In this document: one piece after another, positions 7,142 to 12,835 of the stretch
How the letters are laid out: every line of letters begins with the position of its first letter
Position numbering within the stretch: position 1 is the first letter of the stretch
DNA from: Bacteroidales bacterium 45-6
GTDB taxonomy: Bacteria; Bacteroidota; Bacteroidia; Bacteroidales; Dysgonomonadaceae
Assembly: GCA_001897035.1 (NCBI GenBank)
Contig: MKRS01000242.1
Location: forward strand, 1-12,835
DNA length: 12,835 nucleotides
Reading direction: 5' to 3'
Program-made: the position numbers and the translations under genes
The notes under the pieces: generated by a model
What the model saw: the letters and a program-made list of their open reading frames with translations, nothing else
What the model was told of the DNA's origin: nothing
Database searches by the model: none

Positions 7142-9109
7142 GTAATTTTTTATTCTAAACGCCCCTTTCTCCTTCACATCGTAGGAGCTTATTGACAACT
7201 TTTTGCATTCCCTTTGCAGTCGGCGGGAAGCACGGGCAGAAAGCACACCGTCCAAAACGACTAATTTCGTGTGAAACAGTTTCTTGATATGGTACATCGA
7301 TATGGAATCGTGGCCGGTCAATACCAAACAATCCACCGAAAACGGCCTATCAGCTTTCATCCCCGACCAAGCATCCGACTGAACAACAGCTATTTTACAC
7401 CCGGAGATCTCCAACAGGGCAAATGGCCTTTGGCGGGTAGTGTCCGGCACAAAGCACAGCTCTCCCACCCTGCCAATTTCAAGCTTGTCTTTCCGGTTGA
7501 ACACATACACCGAACGATCTTTCTCTTTTGCAAAAGCGGGCAATCCGATCAACAAGAACAAGGAGATTGTCACCAAAGCAAGCATCAATGTTTTTGGCCG
7601 ATGCCGTTGAAAAAAAAGCACGGCAACAACACTTAGCATCATCAGCAGAAACATTTGAGGCAAATTGAGCGACATATTTTTAAGCAAGGCGGAAGGCAAG
7701 GACTCGAAAAACGAGGCAAAACCGAGCAAAAGTCTCAAAAATGAATCGAGAACCCAGACCGGGACAAAATAAATCCCTCCCGAATAGGCGGGCAACAGCC
7801 AAGAAGCACATGCGGCAAGGTAAATCCCCAAAGAGGAATACATCACGCAGGTGGACAAGGGAACAATCACCAAATTGGTGAGGAAAAAATAGGTGGGAAA
7901 CGTTCCGAAATAATACAGGCAAATAGGATAAGTCCCCAGCTGCACCGCAAGCGAAACGGCGGATGTTTCCCAGAAAAATTTGATTATCTTGTTTTTAGGT
8001 TGGATAATTTTCAAGATCGGCGGTAAGAAAAAGCAGATCGAGAGCACGGCCACAAAGCTCAACTGGAATCCGATATTGAAAAAATCGTAGGGATTGTAGA
8101 GAAGCATGGCAAAAGCCGAAAAACAAACCGTGTTGTAGGAGAATGCCTTTCGGCGGATAGCCACCGCCGCACAAAACACCGAAATCATGAGTGTAGCCCG
8201 CACCACCGACGACGGCAAACCCGTGAGGAAAGCATACGCCCAAAGCAACAGTATTATCAACAGTTGACGAAATACCACCATCCTACGGTTTTTGGGGAGA
8301 AAACTCAGCATGGATGCAATCACCATGTAAAGGATGGCAACGTGGAGGCCGCTCACACTGAGAATATGCGAGGTGCCAGTGGCACGGAACGTCTGCTGGA
8401 CAGAATCGTCGAGTTCGTCCATGTAGCCAAGTGTCAACGCCGAGAAGACGGCAAAATTGTCATGACAGAGACCCAACTTCCGGTAAAAATCGAGGATGCG
8501 AGCACGAAGCTGCTGCGAATAGATATACAACGAAGAACCTCCCGGAGCAAGCTTCTCCCAACGGGAAGCTGCAATGTAGGCCGTGCCAGAAAAGCCCATC
8601 CGAGACATATAAGTTATATAGTCGAAATCGTCGGGATTTCCCCGGTTCTTGAAGGGCTTTAGTTCGGCATAGAACAGTACCCTGTCGCCCACGTGCAAAG
8701 TCCGGCTCATGGAATCGGCCTGAAAATAACACACCACATTGTGTCTTTCACGGTCATCCAGGGAAAGACGGCAAGCAATCGAGCGGGGTTTTATCTGAGG
8801 CATTTCGGCAATGGTGGCCGTGTAGGTTAAGGGCTGCTTTTGAAATGCAAATGCCACCTGACTCTGTTTTTGGGCAGTTGCTACAATTCCCAGGCCACAG
8901 ACTACGAGCAAAGTGCCGATCCCGAAAAGAGGTCGGAATCTGTAACGAATTTTTTGCGGCAAAAGGTAAGAAACAATCAAAAAGACTGCGCCCAAAACAA
9001 AGAAATAGATCGAAAAATGAGCGAAACCGACGTAATATTGCAGAAAGATCCCCGACAAGAGCGCAAGCAAAAGTCTCGCAAAGGGGGCTTTATCCAAAAA
9101 GTCTTTCAT
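7139..9109 (-). CDS. comEC: ComEC/Rec2-family DNA uptake channel with degenerate C-terminal domain
   Basis: A 656-residue polytopic membrane protein. An N-terminal pair of helices (about 10-80) leads into a soluble OB-like region (about 90-190, the DUF4131 part of the family). The competence core shows HILSVSGLHVA (248-258), GLPSSVVRATLM (297-308) and PYDFFNIGFQLSF (340-352), all typical ComEC signatures, amid many hydrophobic helices up to about 525. In naturally competent bacteria ComEC carries single-stranded DNA across the inner membrane. The C-terminal 130 residues resemble only the latter part of the metallo-beta-lactamase domain of long ComEC proteins: VDCLVLTGHDSIS (592-604) and the closing KEKGAFRI. 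The HxHxDH metal motif is absent, so nuclease activity is unlikely. It starts 96 bases after rpe, across a repeat-bearing gap. Confidence 0.93.
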   Translation of the reverse strand: MKDFLDKAPFARLLLALLSGIFLQYYVGFAHFSIYFFVLGAVFLIVSYLLPQKIRYRFRPLFGIGTLLVVCGLGIVATAQKQSQVAFAFQKQPLTYTATIAEMPQIKPRSIACRLSLDDRERHNVVCYFQADSMSRTLHVGDRVLFYAELKPFKNRGNPDDFDYITYMSRMGFSGTAYIAASRWEKLAPGGSSLYIYSQQLRARILDFYRKLGLCHDNFAVFSALTLGYMDELDDSVQQTFRATGTSHILSVSGLHVAILYMVIASMLSFLPKNRRMVVFRQLLIILLLWAYAFLTGLPSSVVRATLMISVFCAAVAIRRKAFSYNTVCFSAFAMLLYNPYDFFNIGFQLSFVAVLSICFFLPPILKIIQPKNKIIKFFWETSAVSLAVQLGTYPICLYYFGTFPTYFFLTNLVIVPLSTCVMYSSLGIYLAACASWLLPAYSGGIYFVPVWVLDSFLRLLLGFASFFESLPSALLKNMSLNLPQMFLLMMLSVVAVLFFQRHRPKTLMLALVTISLFLLIGLPAFAKEKDRSVYVFNRKDKLEIGRVGELCFVPDTTRQRPFALLEISGCKIAVVQSDAWSGMKADRPFSVDCLVLTGHDSISMYHIKKLFHTKLVVLDGVLSARASRRLQRECKKLSISSYDVKEKGAFRIKNY

Positions 9110-9135
9110 ACAATTACAGTAAAGCGTGTGTTAAT

Positions 9136-9206
9136 CAATATGCTAATGTGCAAATAAAACTTCATTCATTATATTAATGGCACATTAGCACATTGGCATA
9201 TTATCT
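9136..9206. repeat. Octamer repeats forming a 16-base inverted repeat between rpe and comEC
   Basis: CAATATGCTAATGTGC (9136-9151) is the reverse complement of GCACATTAGCACATTG (9180-9195) except for one position, which makes a G-U pair in the - strand RNA. The loop is 28 A/T-rich bases. On the right side three octamers of the form T(A/G)GCA(C/T)AT follow in tandem (9179-9202). The stem would form in the rpe-comEC transcript. No T-run follows, so it does not look like an intrinsic terminator. It may be an mRNA-stability hairpin or part of a dispersed repeat family. Confidence 0.7.
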
Positions 9207-9865
9207 CATAGCCTGCCCAAGCATTTCATTTCGCTGATGGCAGCCAAGGGATCGTTCGATTTAAAAATGGCATTTCCGGCCACCAGCACATCCGCTCCGG
9301 CTTCCAGCACCAATTTAGCCGTTTCGCGGTTGATGCCGCCATCCACTTCGATCAGGGTTTTCAAGTTCTTGCGCAGGATCATTTCCTTGAGCGTCGAAAT
9401 CTTTTGCAAGGAATGCTCGATGAATCTTTGAGCTCCGAATCCGGGATCCACCGACATGATGAGCACCATGTCCAATTCTTCGAGAATATCATCCAACAAA
9501 GCCACCGAGGTGTGCGGATTGACTGTCACCGCAGCTTTCATCCCGGCCTGCTTGATGGCACAAACTGTGCGGTGAAGGTGAATGCAGGCCTCGTAATGCA
9601 CGTTCATGATATATGCCCCCGCAGCTTTCACCTCAGGGATAAACTTATCTGGATTGACAATCATCAGATGTACGTCGAGAGGCTTGGCGGCAATGTCACG
9701 CACCTGTTCCAACACTGGAAACCCAAACGAAATATTGGGAACAAACACGCCGTCCATCACGTCGCAGTGAATCCAGTCGGCCTCGCTTTTGTTCAACATT
9801 TCGATTTCGGATCTCAAGTTCAGGAAGTTGCTTGACAATATTGAAGGTGCTATCTTATGTTCCAT
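9206..9865 (-). CDS. rpe: Ribulose-phosphate 3-epimerase
   Basis: A 219-residue TIM-barrel enzyme that interconverts D-ribulose 5-phosphate and D-xylulose 5-phosphate in the non-oxidative pentose phosphate pathway. Start APSILSSNF (6-14) contains the substrate-contact Ser8. Metal and catalytic residues are H33 and D35 in HCDVMDG, H66 in DVHLMI, and D175 in EVDGGI. The phosphate-binding end shows LVAGNAIF (194-201). Length and motif order match the family fully. The conserved loop that is usually VNPGFGGQ reads VDPGFGAQ here (139-146), a mild variation. It is the first gene of the - strand block, with TAnnTTTG promoter candidates within 110 bases upstream. Confidence 0.97.
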   Translation of the reverse strand: MEHKIAPSILSSNFLNLRSEIEMLNKSEADWIHCDVMDGVFVPNISFGFPVLEQVRDIAAKPLDVHLMIVNPDKFIPEVKAAGAYIMNVHYEACIHLHRTVCAIKQAGMKAAVTVNPHTSVALLDDILEELDMVLIMSVDPGFGAQRFIEHSLQKISTLKEMILRKNLKTLIEVDGGINRETAKLVLEAGADVLVAGNAIFKSNDPLAAISEMKCLGRL

Positions 9866-9902
9866 TATTCGCTATCTATTTTTTTAAGTCGTTTAGAGGA
9901 AA

Positions 9903-9910
9903 CAAACTTA
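9903..9910 (-). promoter_or_regulatory. Possible proximal -7 element (TAAGTTTG) for rpe
   Basis: TAAGTTTG on the - strand fits TAnnTTTG and lies 38 bases upstream of the rpe ATG. There is no clear TTTG at the -33 position, so the distal match at 9944-9972 may be the main promoter. Confidence 0.35.
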
Positions 9911-9943
9911 TAAAAAAATCTGTAAAAAGGATGCAAGTTGCGT

Positions 9944-9972
9944 CAAAGATATGTTCCCGCAGCTTCAACAAA
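9944..9972 (-). promoter_or_regulatory. Probable distal promoter for rpe
   Basis: On the - strand TTTG (9969-9972) is followed after 17 bases by TATCTTTG (9944-9951). Both match the Bacteroidota consensus, with the same 17-base spacing as the promoter inside the end of glmM. Transcription would start near 9938, giving a leader of about 72 bases. Confidence 0.5.
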
Positions 9973-10146
9973 AAATCCATGGAGACTCACAAAAGGCAAG
10001 TATTGTATGCGTAAATTATTACAAATCAAGATGCAGGAATCATGTTGCCAGCAAACATATCGGAATCCCGAAAAGACATAAAATCGGATCTCAACAAAAT
10101 TGCAAAGAATTCCTGGCCGTTGAGAATCAATCGTGAATAAAAAGGA

Positions 10147-10199
10147 AAAAGCCAAAACCGGCAATACAAGAAGCAATAGTCCTGTCGGTTTTGGCTTTT
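10147..10199. repeat. Strong 14-base inverted repeat, terminator-like, with no gene attached
   Basis: AAAAGCCAAAACCG (10147-10160) is the exact reverse complement of CGGTTTTGGCTTTT (10186-10199). Three further pairs, one of them G-T, extend the stem into the loop, leaving about 19 unpaired bases. The ends are A-rich on the left and T-rich on the right, so it could terminate transcription from either side. Both flanking genes are transcribed away from it, so its substrate is unclear. Confidence 0.65.
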
Positions 10200-10213
10200 C
10201 AGCCAATGATTTG

Positions 10214-10230
10214 ACTGATTTGAAATCAGT
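10214..10230. repeat. Palindrome ACTGATTT-G-AAATCAGT
   Basis: Two perfect 8-base arms flank a single G. The symmetry almost extends to TTGA...TTCAA with one missing base. The size resembles a dimeric regulator's operator, but it lies about 300 bases from the promoter of the downstream gene, so its role is unclear. Confidence 0.4.
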
Positions 10231-10532
10231 TCAATACAAACTCATTTTGACGCAATGTGGTGAGTTTTTTGTCCACATAATAGCATCTTGCAAATTGACA
10301 CAAAAAATCCAAAGTCATTTGAGAAGGACCAATTTCTGTTTTCTTTGAATCTTTCTGCGCATTTCCTTTCTTAAAAGTAGAGATTTCCTTCATTCGCACA
10401 CAAAATTTACTCGTTTCATACTCATTTTAATAAACGACTTTATTCTGCAAATATTGCTCATTGAATAAAAGACTATTAAGTTTTTATCAACCTCCCATCT
10501 GAAAGGACAACAATAGACTATTTTTATTGTTA

Positions 10533-10540
10533 TATATTTG
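10533..10540 (+). promoter_or_regulatory. Probable -7 element (TATATTTG) for the DUF3298-type lipoprotein gene
   Basis: TATATTTG fits TAnnTTTG and ends 43 bases before the ATG. No good TTTG lies at -33. Instead a small inverted repeat, AACAATA (10509-10515) with TATTGTT (10525-10531), overlaps that area and could be an operator. Confidence 0.45.
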
Positions 10541-10583
10541 TGAAGATAAACCCGAAATGTAACCTTCATTAACGAGCAAAACG

Positions 10584-11423
10584 ATGAATTATTCTCAGAA
10601 ATTCTTGTTTCCAATACTATTGGTGGTAACCCTATTGTCAACGGCGATTACATCGTGCAAAAGAACTACCAAGGAAACCGTGAAGCAATCCGCACGAACC
10701 CTTGTGTACGACAGTCTTGTCGTCAACAAAAGCATCGCCCTGACCAACGACACGTCTGGTCCTGTCAATAAATTGGCAATCCACTTCGTCTTCCCTTCAT
10801 CCATCAAAGGCGATTCAATGCTTCTGCAGAGTGTTCAAAAACAATTCGTGGAAGCCTTGTTCGGTGCGGAATATGCCCACTTCAAACCCCAAGAAGCCAC
10901 CGACAATTTCTATAAAAAATATGAGGAAGATTATCTCGCCACCGCATCCGACTACAACAAGGCCAAAGCCCAAGGGTTTGAAATGCAGAGCTGGGGAAAC
11001 ACCTTCCAGACAATGCGCACCGACACACTCCCGTCGTCCAAGCCGGACACATTGAGCTTCTGTGCCTACGTCGAAAACTACAACGGCGGAGCCCACGGCT
11101 CTCACCACACCGGATATTACAACATCGACCTCAAAACAGGCAAGCCGATCAAAGAATCGGACATATTCAAGCCGGGATACGAAGCGGAATTGAAAAAGGC
11201 CATCATCCATCAATTACTGGCCGTCAACAAGCTTACCAGACCCGAAGAGCTGATCGAGAAAGGGTTCTTTGACCTAAACGACTTGAAGCCAAACAACAAT
11301 TTCCTCATCACCAAAGACGGCATCACGTATGGGTTCAACGAATACGAAATCGCGCCCTACTATATGGGACTTATCAAGGTGCACATTGCCAGCTCCTCCA
11401 TTTCGAATATTCTAAAAAGATAA
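10584..11423 (+). CDS. DUF3298 (RsiV/PdaC-like) lipoprotein
   Basis: A 279-residue secreted lipoprotein: a signal peptide with hydrophobic core (8-20) ends in ITSC, lipidated cysteine at 25. The mature part resembles the DUF4163/DUF3298 pair found in RsiV anti-sigma factors and the peptidoglycan deacetylase PdaC. The hallmark NGGAHGSHHTGYYNIDLKTGKPI (167-189) and the closing FNEYEIAPYYMGLIKVHI (251-268) are clear. In RsiV this fold binds lysozyme; here there is no transmembrane anchor, anti-sigma domain or sigma gene nearby, so that function cannot be assumed. It is probably attached to the outer membrane or the periplasmic face. The gene stands alone: long gaps on both sides, a promoter-like TATATTTG before it and a strong terminator after it. 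It is fairly sure as a gene and family member, but the role is unknown. Confidence 0.85.
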   Translation: MNYSQKFLFPILLVVTLLSTAITSCKRTTKETVKQSARTLVYDSLVVNKSIALTNDTSGPVNKLAIHFVFPSSIKGDSMLLQSVQKQFVEALFGAEYAHFKPQEATDNFYKKYEEDYLATASDYNKAKAQGFEMQSWGNTFQTMRTDTLPSSKPDTLSFCAYVENYNGGAHGSHHTGYYNIDLKTGKPIKESDIFKPGYEAELKKAIIHQLLAVNKLTRPEELIEKGFFDLNDLKPNNNFLITKDGITYGFNEYEIAPYYMGLIKVHIASSSISNILKR

Positions 11424-11463
11424 GCTTCTATCGACCTCAAACAAAGACGGATTCCATTCGCAA

Positions 11464-11501
11464 AATTCCATTCGTTCGAGAAAACGGATGGAATTCTTTT
11501 T
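11464..11501 (+). terminator. Terminator of the DUF3298-type lipoprotein gene
   Basis: AATTCCATTCGT (11464-11475) pairs with ACGGATGGAATT (11484-11495), 12 pairs with one G-T, around an 8-base loop. The tail CTTTTTATT supports intrinsic termination. The 5' arm motif ATTCCATTCG is duplicated just upstream (11451-11460). Confidence 0.85.
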
Positions 11502-11528
11502 ATTACTCAAAACCATCTTACGCTATAC

Positions 11529-11567
11529 ATTTGCAAATCGACTGCAAATTTTGCAACAATTTGCAAC
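11529..11567. promoter_or_regulatory. Four TGCAA motifs in helical phase upstream of the phosphate operon
   Basis: TGCAA begins at 11532, 11543, 11552 and 11562, a spacing of 11, 9 and 10 bases, which is about one DNA turn. The first copy sits in the palindrome ATTTGCAAAT (11529-11538). The cluster lies about 75 bases upstream of the predicted promoter -33 region, a plausible place for an activator or repressor array. Confidence 0.4.
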
Positions 11568-11640
11568 TAAAAACCCACTCTAAAAGCAAACACATGGAAT
11601 CTATACTTAACTGTAAGTTCATAAATTCTTAATAATTCTA

Positions 11641-11670
11641 TTTATATTCTCTAAAATCGTTGTATCTTTG
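11641..11670 (+). promoter_or_regulatory. Probable promoter of the PhoU-like/pit operon
   Basis: TATCTTTG (11663-11670) is a full match to the Bacteroidota -7 consensus TAnnTTTG. An imperfect -33 element TTTA (11641-11644) lies 18 bases upstream. Transcription would start near 11676, giving a leader of about 120 bases. Confidence 0.6.
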
Positions 11671-11684
11671 TTGCTAAAGATTGA

Positions 11685-11748
11685 GCAGGTTCGCCTGCCT
11701 TTTATATTGTCGAAACAATATCCGAATAGCTTCCCTTTCATCGACAAT
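11685..11748 (+). promoter_or_regulatory. Structured leader of the phosphate operon with competing hairpins
   Basis: GCAGG-TTCG-CCTGC (11685-11698) forms a compact hairpin followed by CTTTTAT, like a short terminator. Next, ATATTGT-CGAA-ACAATAT (11704-11721) forms a 7-pair hairpin. ATTGTCGA (11706-11713) is also the exact reverse complement of TCGACAAT (11741-11748), an 8-pair alternative that cannot form together with the second hairpin. The layout suggests attenuation or a structural switch. I recognise no known riboswitch class. Confidence 0.4.
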
Positions 11749-11795
11749 CAAGGAAAGAGGTACTCAAATAGACTGATATAGACAATTAACTTTTT

Positions 11796-12443
11796 ATGAA
11801 AAATAATTTATTTAGTAAGTTCACACCCAAAGAACCCAAGTTCTATCCATTACTTAGCGAGCTGGCCGATGTCGTGTATCGTGCATCAGAGCTAATCATC
11901 GAAGCATCCAAGGCAACATCCAATGCCGAAGCCACAGAACATTTCAAAAGAGTCAAAGAAGAAGAACGGAAAGGAGACCGAGTTCAAAACAAGATCTTTG
12001 ACGAATTAAACAACACTTTCATCACCCCGTTCGACCGGGAAGACATCAACAACTTGGCTAGCACCATGGACGATGTGACAGACTACATCAACAGTTGCGC
12101 CAAGCGGATCATGCTCTACAACCCAAAACGAATTCCGCAAAGCGCCACAAAGCTCGCCGAGATCGTGAGGGAATCGGCAGGCGTGGTAGTGCAGGCAGTT
12201 GGCGAATTGGACATCCTGAAGAAAAATAGCTCACGCATAGCAGAATATTGTTCTCAGCTGGCCGAACTGGAACACAAGGCAGACGACGTATATGAGCACT
12301 TCCTGATCGACCTGTTCGAAAATGAAAAAGATGCCGTGGAAATCATCAAGTTGAAAGATATCCTGCACGAACTCGAACGTGCAACCGACGCCGCAGAAAA
12401 CGTAGGCAAGGTCATCAAGACAATCATCGTGAAATATTCTTAA
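11796..12443 (+). CDS. DUF47 family PhoU-like protein, PiT transporter accessory
   Basis: A 215-residue all-helical cytoplasmic protein with no membrane segment. DUF47 proteins resemble PhoU, a helical-bundle protein that binds metal clusters, and are usually encoded beside PiT phosphate transporters, which they are thought to regulate. Family marks are EEERKGDRVQNKI (56-68), TPFDREDINNLASTMDDVTDYI (77-98), LEHKADDVY (158-166) and ERATDAAENVGKVI (194-207), with acidic residues placed as in PhoU metal sites. Length is normal for the family. The ATG follows an A/T-rich stretch and is the first Met of the conserved region. It is followed after 13 bases by pit on the same strand, so the two should be one operon. 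It differs from PhoU of the pst system, and no pst genes are visible. Confidence 0.93.
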   Translation: MKNNLFSKFTPKEPKFYPLLSELADVVYRASELIIEASKATSNAEATEHFKRVKEEERKGDRVQNKIFDELNNTFITPFDREDINNLASTMDDVTDYINSCAKRIMLYNPKRIPQSATKLAEIVRESAGVVVQAVGELDILKKNSSRIAEYCSQLAELEHKADDVYEHFLIDLFENEKDAVEIIKLKDILHELERATDAAENVGKVIKTIIVKYS

Positions 12444-12456
12444 AAACCAAGATCAA

Positions 12457-12835
12457 ATGACATTACTAATCATTATCATTGTTTTAGCAATTGTTTTTGA
12501 TTTCATCAACGGCTTTCACGATGCGGCCAACTCGATAGCTACTGTCGTATCCACCAAAGTACTCTCTCCCACCCAAGCCGTCGTATGGGCTGCATTCTTC
12601 AACTTTGTCGCTTATTTCATTGCTAAATTTATCATCGGCGGGTTTGGAATTGCGGACACCGTTTCCAAAACGGTGGACACAAGCTTCATATCCAACCCAT
12701 CCCATGTGATTATCGCTGGTTTGGTAGCTGCCATTTCGTGGAACCTCATCACCTGGTGGCTCGGCATCCCCTCTTCTTCCTCGCACACGCTGATTGGAGG
12801 ATTAGCCGGTGCCGCGATCGCCGCTTCAGGATTCA
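12457..12835 (+). CDS. pit: PiT family inorganic phosphate transporter, N-terminal part (3' end outside window)
   Basis: An uninterrupted frame from ATG 12457 runs off the window edge, giving 126 residues. The first helix (about 1-18) leads into GFHDAANSIATVVSTKVLSP (19-38), the PiT signature related to GANDVAN. Further helices are at about 41-60 and 83-101, followed by GIPSSSSHTLIGGLAGAAIA (103-122), the second hallmark. PiT proteins are low-affinity symporters that bring phosphate, often as a metal-phosphate complex, across the inner membrane using a proton or sodium gradient. Position directly after a DUF47 gene agrees. The full protein length and the second repeat of the family cannot be checked here. 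Confidence 0.95.
   Translation, partial: MTLLIIIIVLAIVFDFINGFHDAANSIATVVSTKVLSPTQAVVWAAFFNFVAYFIAKFIIGGFGIADTVSKTVDTSFISNPSHVIIAGLVAAISWNLITWWLGIPSSSSHTLIGGLAGAAIAASGF

Larger units (their letters stand above)
9866..10583. other. 718-base intergenic region between divergent rpe and the lipoprotein gene
   Basis: Promoter matches for the two flanking genes lie at its ends. The 550 or so bases between contain several inverted repeats (10147-10199, 10214-10230, 10255-10278) and a direct repeat of CAAAAAATCCA (9969-9979 and 10301-10311). Open frames of 60-87 codons exist on both strands (for example 9943-10206 and 10133-10348) but run across the inverted repeats and show no recognisable domain or composition, so I do not call them genes. 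No tRNA fold was found. A small RNA is possible but I see no TAnnTTTG promoter for one. Confidence 0.6.

Noticed and set aside
9938..10255. TTGCGTCAAA and TTTGACGCAA as terminal inverted repeats of a small mobile element
   Set aside because: The 10-base match is near what chance allows in a 700-base gap, there is no flanking target duplication, and the left arm overlaps the rpe promoter match.
10133..10348. 71-codon open frame on the + strand
   Set aside because: It runs straight through the strong inverted repeat and the palindrome, shows no domain, and has no promoter match.
11594..11632. 12-codon frame (MESILNCKFINS) as a leader peptide for the phosphate operon
   Set aside because: It lies upstream of the predicted promoter, so it would not be in the operon transcript.
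1..12835. CRISPR arrays, tRNA genes, insertion sequences or prophage genes
   Set aside because: No regular spacer-repeat series, cloverleaf, transposase or phage protein was seen on either strand.

Overview
The window looks like a core chromosomal segment of a Bacteroidales bacterium (phylum Bacteroidota). The reasons are: a LptE-family lipoprotein next to a TPR protein and SecG; a Bacteroides-type ferritin end; a DUF47 (PhoU-like)/PiT pair; promoters of the TAnnTTTG type in several gaps; and gene starts without Shine-Dalgarno sequences. I cannot place the genus. No insertion sequence, integrase, tRNA, rRNA or CRISPR array is visible, and the genes look intact and housekeeping in kind.

Left part (1-1540, + strand): the 3' end of a ferritin gene with its terminator, then a two-transmembrane sensor histidine kinase with no response regulator beside it. 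This kinase converges on the next block at a hairpin that can terminate transcription from both sides.

Middle (1543-9865, all - strand): reading 5' to 3' the order is rpe, comEC, nrnA, glmM, a sigma-54-dependent activator, lptE, a TPR-type protein and secG. Spacing suggests two or three transcription units. One probable promoter lies upstream of rpe, a weaker one upstream of nrnA, and a good one inside the end of glmM that drives the activator-lptE-TPR-secG group, in which the activator and lptE overlap by 4 bases. The genes supply pentose phosphate epimerisation, a DNA uptake channel, nanoRNA/pAp hydrolysis, a hexosamine or hexose phosphate mutase for envelope precursors, LPS assembly and protein export. 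A 96-base gap between rpe and comEC carries octamer repeats forming a long inverted repeat.

Right part (9866-12835, + strand): a 718-base intergenic stretch with a strong inverted repeat and no convincing gene, then a monocistronic DUF3298-type lipoprotein with its terminator. After this comes a 294-base regulatory region with four TGCAA motifs spaced about one helical turn apart, a TAnnTTTG promoter and a leader with mutually exclusive hairpins. It leads into a DUF47 PhoU-like gene and the start of a PiT phosphate transporter, cut by the window edge.

I see no clearly new multi-gene system. The most interesting signals are regulatory: the phosphate-operon leader and its upstream motif cluster, an 11-base palindrome shared between that cluster and the leader of the sigma-54 activator, the octamer inverted repeat, and the unexplained intergenic stretch.
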